DNA from: Hymenobacter cyanobacteriorum
GTDB taxonomy: Bacteria; Bacteroidota; Bacteroidia; Cytophagales; Hymenobacteraceae
NCBI RefSeq assembly: GCF_022631375.1
Contig: NZ_JALBGC010000002.1
Location: 1 to 64,000 of the forward strand
Direction: 5' to 3'
Length of the DNA: 64,000 nt
Shown: in pieces, positions 8,130-15,028 of the stretch
How the letters are laid out: each line of letters starts with the position of its first letter
Numbering within the stretch: the first letter of the stretch is position 1
Notes under the pieces: generated by a model
What the model saw: only the letters and a program-made list of their open reading frames with translations
What the model was told of the DNA's origin: nothing
The model's database searches: none
Position numbers and translations under genes: made by a program

Positions 8130-9665
8130 TTACAATACCTGAAAACGGGTATTTTGCCACTCTCCCGAGCCACTGGGCCGCCATCTGAGCTGGTTGCTAT
8201 CGAGGGGCGGCCCAGTGGTGTCAGAGCGGGTAGCAGCTTGCCGGATTACTCCACCACCAGCTTGCCGGCGGCGCCACAGCGCACTACATACAGGCCGGGG
8301 GCGAGCAAAATAGCTGCCCACATACACCCCGCCGCCGCTGGCCACGGCCAGGGCGCGGCCCGCGCCGGCCCCGCCTATGGCGGCGGCCGTCGCAATGCCG
8401 TTGGCCGCGCCGGTGCCCAGGCTGCTCCAGGCGCTGCCGTTCCACATGGCCACGCCATTGGCAATGGCCGTGTTGCCGCCGGCCGTGTTGAAGTCGCCGG
8501 CCGCATACACATTGCTGCCCGAAACGACCAGCGAATAAATCGGAACGCGCGCATCGGCTACGTTGGCCAAGTAAATCTTCAGGCCGCTGCCCATGCCGCT
8601 CCAGGTGGTGCCGTTCCAGCGGGCCACGCTGTTTACGGCCAGCGTGCCGTTCGCCCGCGACACAAAGCCGCCCACGTACACGTTGCTGCCCGATACGGCA
8701 ATGGCATTGACGCTGCCGCTGTTGGCCGTGCCATCGTCTACGCCCGCGCCAAACGTGCTCCAGGTGCTGGTGGTGGTGCTCCACTTGGCCACGTTGGAGG
8801 CCGATACGGTCCCGGCCTTGGTGAATGTCCCGCCCACGTACAGGTCGGTGCCCGATACGGCCAGCGCCAGCGCTGAGCCCCCTGAAACGCTGGCTCCGTT
8901 GAGCAGCCCGTTGGAAGTGCCGGTGCCCAGGCTGCTCCAGGTGCTGGTGGCCGGGGTCCATTTGGCGACGCCGTAGGCCGTGATGCCGCCAATGGTGGAG
9001 GTGAAAAAGCCGCCCACGTACAGGTCGGTGCCGAGCACGGCCAGCGCGCTCACGGTGCCGCTGTTCAGGCCCGCGCCCAGGGCGCTCCAGCTGCTGCCGT
9101 TCCACTTGGCCAGGCGCTTGGCGGCCACGCCCCCGGCTTCCACGAAGTCGCCGCCCACATACAGGTCGGTGCCCATAACGGCCAGCGCCGACACCACGTC
9201 GTTGGTGCCGCTGCCCAGCGTGCTCCAGCTGGTGCCGTTCCATTTGGCAATGTTGTTGGCCTTGATGCTGCCCACCGCGGCAAACCGGCCGCCAACGTAC
9301 ACATCGGTGCCCATTTGCACCACCGTCCGCACCCCGGCCGACGAAAACGCCGCGCCGAACCCGTCGCGCCACCGGTCGTCGCCGGCCCCGGCCGTGCGCG
9401 TAGCCCCGGCGGGGCGAAACACCGGCCGCCCATCAGCGGCGGTGCTCATCGTGAAATGCCGGGCATCGAACGAGCCCGTGGCCCCGGCCCGCAGCGTGCC
9501 GTCGGGGTTCAGGGCCGTGCTTAGGCTGGGCGTGCTGCCCGCCGCGCCACCCGGGCCGGGGCCGCCGGCGTGGGCCGGGTGGGCCAGCGTCAGGGCCAGT
9601 CCGGCCATTGCCAACAGGCGGCTGAAGAGGCTAACTAAATGAGTAGTGCGAGAATAGATGGGCAT
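8130..9665 (-). CDS. Secreted repeat protein, T9SS sorting domain lost by frameshift
   Basis: The 511-aa product has a signal peptide (LLAMAGLALTLAHPAHAGGP) and about seven units of roughly 50 aa containing VYVGGxF and AKWNGxxWSxLGxG, probably a beta-propeller. This family normally ends in a T9SS sorting domain. Here the frame stays open after VYVGSYFA and ends in arginine-rich sequence to a stop at 8130, while another frame at 8246-8310 encodes LAPGLYVVRCGAAGKLVVE and a stop, the typical last strand of a sorting domain. A deletion plus frameshift has probably removed the rest. The extended tail also runs through the next gene's operator, which supports the frame being abnormal. Operator copy B lies 65 bases upstream of the start. 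Confidence 0.7.
   Translation of the reverse strand: MPIYSRTTHLVSLFSRLLAMAGLALTLAHPAHAGGPGPGGAAGSTPSLSTALNPDGTLRAGATGSFDARHFTMSTAADGRPVFRPAGATRTAGAGDDRWRDGFGAAFSSAGVRTVVQMGTDVYVGGRFAAVGSIKANNIAKWNGTSWSTLGSGTNDVVSALAVMGTDLYVGGDFVEAGGVAAKRLAKWNGSSWSALGAGLNSGTVSALAVLGTDLYVGGFFTSTIGGITAYGVAKWTPATSTWSSLGTGTSNGLLNGASVSGGSALALAVSGTDLYVGGTFTKAGTVSASNVAKWSTTTSTWSTFGAGVDDGTANSGSVNAIAVSGSNVYVGGFVSRANGTLAVNSVARWNGTTWSGMGSGLKIYLANVADARVPIYSLVVSGSNVYAAGDFNTAGGNTAIANGVAMWNGSAWSSLGTGAANGIATAAAIGGAGAGRALAVASGGGVYVGSYFARPRPVCSALWRRRQAGGGVIRQAATRSDTTGPPLDSNQLRWRPSGSGEWQNTRFQVL
8134..8153 (-). promoter_or_regulatory. 20-bp palindromic operator, copy A
   Basis: AATACC at 8134-8139 and GGTATT at 8148-8153 with an 8-bp spacer. 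The near edge is 64 bases from the start codon of the lipoprotein gene. The length, and a centre about 43 bases before the expected transcription start, resemble a lux-box-type activator site. A shorter imperfect copy (AATACGGGGTATT) lies at 8081-8093. Confidence 0.65.
8170..8218. repeat. Hairpin after the 8130-9665 gene
   Basis: CCACTGGGCCGCC and GGCGGCCCAGTGG form perfect 13-bp arms around a 23-bp loop. It lies just past the remnant T9SS stop codon at 8246-8248 on the minus strand and would be a natural transcript end for an undamaged gene, though no T-run follows. Confidence 0.6.
8246..8310 (-). pseudogene. Orphan end of a T9SS type A sorting domain
   Basis: In a different frame from the long ORF covering it, this segment reads LAPGLYVVRCGAAGKLVVE followed by TAA at 8246-8248. 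The pattern aPGlYvvr...klvv-E is the hallmark end of T9SS C-terminal domains; compare LAPGLYMLEAGTSRAQLIIE in the gene at 10665. About 50-60 expected residues upstream of it are missing. Confidence 0.7.
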
Positions 9666-9700
9666 AGTGCAAACCAATTAGGCGTAAGTAAAAACAGCCT

Positions 9701-9708
9701 CAAAGGTC
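9701..9708 (-). promoter_or_regulatory. Weak -7 box of the 8130-9665 gene
   Basis: Minus strand reads GACCTTTG, one mismatch from TAnnTTTG. It lies 21 bp after operator copy B and 35 bases before the start codon at 9665. Confidence 0.5.
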
Positions 9709-9729
9709 CCGCCCGTGCTTACCGGCTAC

Positions 9730-9749
9730 AATACCCATTTCCGGGTATT
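9730..9749 (-). promoter_or_regulatory. 20-bp palindromic operator, copy B
   Basis: AATACC at 9730-9735 and GGTATT at 9744-9749, with the same 8-bp spacer as copies A and C and the same flanks (AC before, T after). It is 65 bases upstream of the secreted repeat protein start. Confidence 0.65.
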
Positions 9750-9798
9750 TCCGGGCCGGGCGCGCCCGGCCCGGAAATACGCCCAGCTTGGCGGATAC

Positions 9799-9833
9799 GA
9801 AAAAAGCCGCCGCGACCCAGGGCCACGGCGGCT
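9799..9833 (-). terminator. Terminator of the 9855-10358 gene
   Basis: GCCGCCG and CGGCGGC form a stem with a 13-base loop; on the minus strand the stem is followed by a run of T (AAAAAA at 9800-9805 on the plus strand). It lies about 20 bases past the stop codon. Confidence 0.75.
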
Positions 9834-9854
9834 TGTGCATATCCGCGCATCGGA

Positions 9855-10358
9855 TTACAGCCCCACGTTGAAGGTGCCGTTGGTAATCGACTTGGCATTG
9901 CCGGTGTTGGCGTTGATGCCCGTGAAGGTGAATGTGCCTTGCACGCTAGTGGCGGTGAGGGCCGTGACAACGATGGTGCCGGCCCCGGTAACAGTGCCGC
10001 TGCCCGTGGCTCCGGCGTAGTAAGCCGTGCTCGGGCTGCTGGTGCCCGCGTTGGCAACGTAGGTGGCCGAAGCCGCCGCCGTGGGGCTGAACGTGTAGGT
10101 GCCCACGGCATTCGGAAATTCGAGCGACAGGTAGGTGGGGTTGGCGCTGGCGGGAATGGTGCCGGCTACCGAAATCGACGACTGGAATTTCTGCGATTGC
10201 AGCGTTGTGGTGGTCTGGGTCGTGCCGTCGACGGTCCAGCTCATGCCTTTGGCGGGCGTGGCCGTGGGGTCGTCTTTTTTGCTGGAAGAGCAGGCGCCCA
10301 GCGTCGTAAGCAGCAACAGGGCGGCCGAACGCCGCAGAGGAAAGACAGGAATACGCAT
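9855..10358 (-). CDS. Putative lipoprotein, Bacteroidota-specific type
   Basis: The 167-aa product has a lipoprotein signal MRIPVFPLRRSAALLLLTTL with lipobox LGAC near residue 23, then SSSKKDDPTATPAKGMSWTVDGT. The pattern 'Cys, KKD linker, MSWTVDG' followed by threonine- and serine-rich beta strands, including FPNAVGTYTF, resembles the DUF6252-like surface lipoproteins of this phylum (recalled resemblance, not searched). It lies in the secreted-protein block but lacks the AATACC-N8-GGTATT operator in the 300 bases upstream. Confidence 0.65.
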   Translation of the reverse strand: MRIPVFPLRRSAALLLLTTLGACSSSKKDDPTATPAKGMSWTVDGTTQTTTTLQSQKFQSSISVAGTIPASANPTYLSLEFPNAVGTYTFSPTAAASATYVANAGTSSPSTAYYAGATGSGTVTGAGTIVVTALTATSVQGTFTFTGINANTGNAKSITNGTFNVGL

Positions 10359-10664
10359 CGAGATAACAAAAATGAGTGGAAGGATGGCGAGTTGAAAAGT
10401 TGACTAATGAACCAGACGCATGCCAGGAGGGCGCCGTGGTGCAGCACCCGGAGCGGCCCCGGGCCAGGCCCACAGAGCCAGCAGGGGCAACCGGCGGCCT
10501 GCTGCGCGGTTGGCCGCTCCATTCATTCCAAAAGGTCGGCCACGGGAGCGGATGTAGAGGTAAAAATAGCCCGGCCCGTCGCAAAAAAACCGGGGCCGGC
10601 CGCATTCGCGGCCAGCCCCGGCTGGAACCAACAACTGCTTTGGGAAGGCAAGCCGCCCAACGTC
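10359..10664. other. Noncoding gap with one terminator
   Basis: No convincing gene is seen in these 306 bases. At 10583-10622 CCGGGGC/GGCCGC pairs with GCGGCC/GCCCCGG and, on the minus strand, is followed by seven T; this is the terminator of the T9SS protein at 10665. The remainder (10359-10580) should contain the promoter of the 9855-10358 lipoprotein gene, but no clear TAnnTTTG box was found. Confidence 0.6.
10583..10622 (-). terminator. Terminator of the 10665-12410 gene
   Basis: GC-rich stem (10590-10621) with an ATTC loop and one mismatch, followed on the minus strand by seven T. It lies about 43 bases after the stop codon of the T9SS cargo gene. Confidence 0.75.
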
Positions 10665-12410
10665 TTATTCAATAATGAGTTGGGCGCGGCTGGTACCGGC
10701 TTCGAGCATATAAAGGCCGGGGGCCAGGTTTTGAGTGGCAACGGTGCCTTCCTGGCTGCCGGCGGCAATTGTTGCGTGGGCTACGGCGCGGCCCAGGGCA
10801 TCGCGCAGCACCACGGGGCGGGCCGTGGCAGCCGGAGCGGCCAGGCGCAGCGTGGCGGAAGTTCCTGCAGTGATGGGATTGGGGTAGAGAGCCAGCGGAG
10901 TTGCGCCGGCGGGCTGGCGGACAGCCGTGGGCAAGCCCGCGTTGCTGAGCCGGGCCACAAAGGCATTGGTGCCGAAGGTGGTAGGGTTGGTGAGCACCGT
11001 AGAACCGAACGTGACCCCGCCGCGCAGGTTGCCGGTGGCCAATAGGTTGCCGGTACCGTCGACAGCGGCCGCCTCGAAACCGTAGCCGTCGCCGCTGCTT
11101 GCCGGGGCCAGCTGGGCATAGTCCCAGCTAGTGGTGGTGGGGTTGAAGCGAGCCACGAATTTGCTGCCCGTGGCGGGGCTTACCAACGAGCGGGTGCCAA
11201 AGGTGTACGTAGCCGCAGCCGGGAAGGAGCCCAGCAGCACGGCATTGCCTTGCCCGTCCACGGCCAGGGCATCGGTGTAGCTGGTGCTGGCCGTGCCGTG
11301 CCCAATGGTGCCCACCGCGCCCCATTGGCCAGTGGGCGAAAGCCGGGCCACAAACTCGTCGGCGTTGACGGTAGTAGTGCCCAACTGCAAGCCGTTGCCA
11401 ATGGATTCGGCTGTCAGTAGCAAGTTGCCCGCGCGGTCGTACCGCAGGTCATGGGTCGCGTAGGCCACCGAACTGGTGCCCGGGGCCGACGTTTGGGCGG
11501 CCCAGGCCCATTGGTTGGCCGCGCTGAGTTGCGCCACCACGTTGGTTGCCTGGGTAGCGCTGGTGGAGGTGATGGTGGTGCTGCCGAGCGTGACCGCACC
11601 GTTGCGGATGCGAAAAGCAATGGCGGCTTGGCCCTGTGGCCCCACGGTGGCCTGGCTCACCACAAAGCGGCTGCTGCTGGCCGTGCCGTTGGTGGTGGCT
11701 CCCACGGCGCTCACCCATTGGCCCGTGGCGCTCAGGCGGGCCACAAACAAGCCAGTGCTGGGGGCCGCCGGCAGGGTGGTGCTGCCAAATGTTACCGTGC
11801 CGACGTATACACCCGCCACCACAAGGTTGCCAGCCGTAGCGTCCCAGCCCAGGCCAAAAATCTGGGCCCCCGACACGCCGGCCAGCCACTGCGGCTGGCC
11901 GCTGGCATTGAGGCGGGTAATGAAGGAAGCGAAGTCTTTGGTGGTGGTGTAGGTGGAGCTGCCCACGGTGAGCACCGAGCCACCGTTGGGCAAAATGCTG
12001 GCATCGTCGGAAACGTAGCCCATGGCGTAGGTGTCGCCGGCCGGACTCACGGCCGTTTCCTGAAAAGTGGCGCCTTCGCCGCTGCTGGTCGCTTTTAGGG
12101 CCCACTGCCACTGCTGAGTGGGCGACAGTTTGGCCACGAAGCCGCTGCCGTAGCCGTTGCCCCCGGTGAGGGTAGTGGTGCCAAACACGCGGGTGGCGCG
12201 CCCACCGCTACCGGCGCCGTTTTGCAGCACGCCCGCCACGTACTGGTTGCCGGCCGCATCCACGGTAAGGCCGCGGCCCAGCGCGCCCGTGTCGTCGGTG
12301 GGGGTGGGGTTGGTGGGCTGCACGGCCCCGGTCCAGGCCGGGGTTTGGGCGTGGGCGACGGGCAGGGTAAGAGCCAAGGCTAGGCTCATCACGGGTAATA
12401 GTTTACGCAT
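10665..12410 (-). CDS. T9SS type A sorting domain protein with propeller-like repeats
   Basis: The 581-aa product begins MRKLLPVMSLALALTLPVAH with cleavage after AHAQ. The body is made of repeats with GNQYVAGVL, VARLSATGQW and FGSTTL-type motifs, an SBBP/beta-propeller-like series typical of secreted Cytophagales proteins. The last about 75 residues form a T9SS type A domain: LYPNPITAGTSATLRL, then LRDALGRAVAHATI, then LAPGLYMLEAGTSRAQLIIE. It should be exported by Sec and then by T9SS to the surface or outside. Operator copy C is 69 bases upstream, and the LuxR-type regulator gene follows further upstream on the same strand. Confidence 0.85.
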   Translation of the reverse strand: MRKLLPVMSLALALTLPVAHAQTPAWTGAVQPTNPTPTDDTGALGRGLTVDAAGNQYVAGVLQNGAGSGGRATRVFGTTTLTGGNGYGSGFVAKLSPTQQWQWALKATSSGEGATFQETAVSPAGDTYAMGYVSDDASILPNGGSVLTVGSSTYTTTKDFASFITRLNASGQPQWLAGVSGAQIFGLGWDATAGNLVVAGVYVGTVTFGSTTLPAAPSTGLFVARLSATGQWVSAVGATTNGTASSSRFVVSQATVGPQGQAAIAFRIRNGAVTLGSTTITSTSATQATNVVAQLSAANQWAWAAQTSAPGTSSVAYATHDLRYDRAGNLLLTAESIGNGLQLGTTTVNADEFVARLSPTGQWGAVGTIGHGTASTSYTDALAVDGQGNAVLLGSFPAAATYTFGTRSLVSPATGSKFVARFNPTTTSWDYAQLAPASSGDGYGFEAAAVDGTGNLLATGNLRGGVTFGSTVLTNPTTFGTNAFVARLSNAGLPTAVRQPAGATPLALYPNPITAGTSATLRLAAPAATARPVVLRDALGRAVAHATIAAGSQEGTVATQNLAPGLYMLEAGTSRAQLIIE

Positions 12411-12448
12411 CGAACAAACAGAGAAAGATGAACAGAAAATGAACATCG

Positions 12449-12456
12449 CAAAAATG
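12449..12456 (-). promoter_or_regulatory. Weak -7 box of the 10665-12410 gene
   Basis: Minus strand reads CATTTTTG, one mismatch from TAnnTTTG and the same mismatch as at 8104-8111. It lies 22 bp after operator copy C and 38 bases before the start codon. Confidence 0.5.
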
Positions 12457-12478
12457 TTCGTCTTCCACTGCTTGCCAC

Positions 12479-12498
12479 AATACCCGGAAGCAGGTATT
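12479..12498 (-). promoter_or_regulatory. 20-bp palindromic operator, copy C
   Basis: AATACC at 12479-12484 and GGTATT at 12493-12498 with an 8-bp spacer, flanked by AC and T as in copies A and B. It lies in the 106-bp gap between the regulator gene and the T9SS cargo gene. Confidence 0.65.
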
Positions 12499-12516
12499 TA
12501 CGGCCCGTTCCGGCCA

Positions 12517-13248
12517 CTAAATCAGGTCGAAAGCCCGGGCGTACTCACTCAGCTCGAAGGCCGTGGCCACCCCCAGTTTCTGGCGCACGTTGCGCCGGTG
12601 GGTTTCGGCCGTTTGGGCCGGGATGAAGAGCTGCTCGGCAATTTCCGGCGCCGAGTGGCCCAGCGCCAGCAGCCGCAGCACTTCGCGCTCGCGCCGGGTC
12701 AGCCGGCCAAACCGGACGTTGTGCTGGCGCAGGAAGTTGTTCTCGGCCAGCAGCCGGCTCACCTTGTGCGTCACGTGATGAATCGGGTCGACGGGAATGG
12801 ACGTGGTGACCAGCAGCAGCGGCTGCCCGGTGTCTTCGTCGCGTAGCAATACCCGCGTGGCGCTCAGGTGCCACACGTAGCTGCGCCCCGGCCCGATGCG
12901 GACCTGCTGAAACACGCTCGTAACGGCCCAGGGGTCGGGGTTCTGAATCATTTCGAACACTTTGGGCAGGTAGTCCTCGGCATCGGCTGGGTTGAAATAT
13001 TCAGCCCAATAGCCCGACCCCAGCGCCCGGATGTCCTCCTGGGTGGTGTGCAACTCCTGCAGCCCCCGCTGCGACATGTACTCGACCCGGTCGAGCAGCA
13101 GGTTGGCAATAATGGTAACCCCCGGGTGCAGGTCGGCCCGGTGGGCTACTTCGGCCACCGCCGCTGCAATCTGGCGCTGTTGGGAATTGGTCGGCGAATG
13201 CTGCCGGGTGGGCGGAACAAGTAACGGCTGGGATTCCGGCAATGACAT
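12517..13248 (-). CDS. LuxR/NarL-type regulator with PAS-like N-terminal domain
   Basis: The 243-aa protein has a C-terminal LuxR HTH at about 182-240: LTRREREVLRLLALGHSAPE, the helix pair EIAEQLFIPAQTAETHRRN, then VRQKLGV. The N-terminal about 170 residues look like a PAS sensor fold (YMSQRGLQELHTT, GYWAEYFNPADAEDYLPKV, YVWHLSATRVLLRDE); no phospho-acceptor receiver domain is present, so it is probably an orphan ligand- or redox-sensing regulator rather than a response regulator. LuxR-type dimers bind about 20-bp palindromes, and such a palindrome lies beside this gene and at two more secreted-protein promoters, so it is the best candidate for their control (inference). Confidence 0.82.
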   Translation of the reverse strand: MSLPESQPLLVPPTRQHSPTNSQQRQIAAAVAEVAHRADLHPGVTIIANLLLDRVEYMSQRGLQELHTTQEDIRALGSGYWAEYFNPADAEDYLPKVFEMIQNPDPWAVTSVFQQVRIGPGRSYVWHLSATRVLLRDEDTGQPLLLVTTSIPVDPIHHVTHKVSRLLAENNFLRQHNVRFGRLTRREREVLRLLALGHSAPEIAEQLFIPAQTAETHRRNVRQKLGVATAFELSEYARAFDLI

Positions 13249-13366
13249 CGGTGCTGCGAGCTAGGGCAAGACGTAAATGGATTGCGCAATATATTGACCG
13301 GAATAAAAATTGACCGTAGGAAATAATCAACAAAAGCCTTCCCGTTACGCGCCAGCGCAGTGCTGC

Positions 13367-14707
13367 CTACCGCCCCACGTAGCGGTGCGGCGTGATGCCG
13401 CGCAGTTCCGCTTTCACGCTGTCGCTCACATCCAGCCCGTCGATAAACGCCCCGATGCTGGCGGCCGAAATGGCCTCGCCGGTGCGGGTGAGGGCCTTGA
13501 GGGCGTTGTAGGGGTCGGGGTAGGCCTCGCGGCGCAGAATGGTCTGGATGCCCTCGGCCACCACGGCCCAGTTGGCTTCGAGGTCGCGGTGCAGGGCGGT
13601 TTCATCGAGGGCGAGCTTGCCCAGGCCGCGCTGCAAAGCTCCCAGCGCGATGAGGATGTGGCCCAGCGGCACGCCCAGGTTGCGCAGCACGGTCGAGTCC
13701 GTCAAATCCCGCTGCAGGCGCGAAATGGGCAGCTTGGCGGCGAAGTGTTCGAGCAGGGCGTTAGCCACGCCCAGGTTGCCCTCGGCGTTTTCGAAGTCGA
13801 TGGGGTTCACCTTGTGCGGCATGGCCGACGAGCCCACCTCGCCCGCCTTGATGGTTTGTTTGAAGTAGCCGAGCGAAATGTACTGCCACACGTCGCGAGC
13901 AAGGTCGAGCAGAATGGTGTTGAGGCGCTTCAGGGCGTCGCAATGGGCCGCCAGGTGGTCGTAGTGCTCAATCTGGGTGGTAGGGAAGGAGCGGCTCAGG
14001 CCCAGCCGGTCGTTGACAAACGTGGCGGCGAAGGCGTGCCAGTCGGTGCCCGGGTAGGCGGCGAAGTGCGCGTTGAAGTTGCCGGTAGCCCCGCCAAACT
14101 TGGCCCCGAACGGCACCTGGGCCAGCAGCGCCACCTGCGCATCGAGCCGGGCCACGAACACCTCAATTTCCTTGCCCAGCCGCGTGGGCGAGGCCGGCTG
14201 CCCGTGGGTGCGGGCCAGCATGGGCACGGCGGCCCACTCCTGGGCGCGGGCCGCCAGGGCGTTGCGCACCTGGGCGTAGGCGGGCAGCAGCACGCCCACC
14301 AGCGCATCCCGAAAGCTGAGCGGGATGGCGGTGTTGTTCACGTCCTGCGAAGTCAGGCCGAAGTGAATAAACTCGATAAAATCGCCCAAACCCAACCGCG
14401 TAAATTCATCGCGCAGCCAGTATTCCACAGCCTTCACGTCGTGGTTCGTCACGGCCTCGTGGGCTTTAATGGCTTCCGCATCCGCCTCCGAAAAGCTCTC
14501 GTAGAGCCCGCGCAGAGCCGGAAACGCCTCGGCCGACACGCCTTGCAGCTGGGGCAGCGGCAACTCGGCCAGTGCAATAAAGTACTCGACTTCGACCAGC
14601 ACGCGGTAGCGTATCAGGGCCATTTCGGAGAAGCGGGAGGCCAGGGGCGCGGTGGCGCAGGCGTAGCGCCCGTCGAGGGGCGAGAGGGCGAGGAGGGGGC
14701 TGGGCAT
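13367..14707 (-). CDS. purB: Adenylosuccinate lyase
   Basis: PurB cleaves SAICAR to AICAR and adenylosuccinate to AMP, releasing fumarate, in cytosolic purine synthesis. The 446-aa protein has the superfamily signature SSAMPHKVNP at about 293-302, the base-region ARTHGQPASPTRLGKE with His near 168, and HFGLTSQDVNNTA near 115-127. The length and LSPLDGRYA near the start fit the E. coli-type PurB. The ATG at 14707 (MPSPLLALSPLDGRY) is preferred to an upstream start that enters the flanking palindrome. Confidence 0.95.
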   Translation of the reverse strand: MPSPLLALSPLDGRYACATAPLASRFSEMALIRYRVLVEVEYFIALAELPLPQLQGVSAEAFPALRGLYESFSEADAEAIKAHEAVTNHDVKAVEYWLRDEFTRLGLGDFIEFIHFGLTSQDVNNTAIPLSFRDALVGVLLPAYAQVRNALAARAQEWAAVPMLARTHGQPASPTRLGKEIEVFVARLDAQVALLAQVPFGAKFGGATGNFNAHFAAYPGTDWHAFAATFVNDRLGLSRSFPTTQIEHYDHLAAHCDALKRLNTILLDLARDVWQYISLGYFKQTIKAGEVGSSAMPHKVNPIDFENAEGNLGVANALLEHFAAKLPISRLQRDLTDSTVLRNLGVPLGHILIALGALQRGLGKLALDETALHRDLEANWAVVAEGIQTILRREAYPDPYNALKALTRTGEAISAASIGAFIDGLDVSDSVKAELRGITPHRYVGR

Positions 14708-14754
14708 GGGGCAAAAGTACCAGCGACCGGGTCTACCAGCCGCAATTAATTGAC

Positions 14755-14843
14755 GGTCGTGCTGAGCTTGCCGAAGCATCTCTACTGCGCAAGTAATTTA
14801 TTTGCTCTCGTGGTAGAGATGCTTCGGCAAGCTCAGCATGACG
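14755..14843. repeat. Palindromic repeat, family R1 (CATGCTGAGC type)
   Basis: Inverted repeat: left arm GTGCTGAGCTTGCCGAAGC and TCTCTACT, right arm with AGAGATGCTTCGGCAAGC and CTCAGCATGACG. About 30-bp arms with one mismatch (CGTGCTG against CATGCTG in the complement), AT-rich centre. It lies upstream of purB. Confidence 0.88.
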
Positions 14844-14986
14844 GGCCTCATTCACCCAGCGGCAACCTTTCGCGGGCGTTTCGCTATACATGAATTCGGC
14901 CGGCTGCTAAGCTGCGTCGGCAACCATTATGGCACTCGCTTTTGGACTTTTGCGTTAAGCCGGGCGGAAGCCCGCCGCCGTTTTCT

Positions 14987-14994
14987 TACCTTTG
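14987..14994 (+). promoter_or_regulatory. -7 box of the transglycosylase gene
   Basis: TACCTTTG, an exact match to the Bacteroidota TAnnTTTG box, 34 bases before the GTG start at 15029. Confidence 0.55.
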
Positions 14995-15028
14995 GCGTTG
15001 GCTGAGCCAAACCACCTGACTGATTTCC

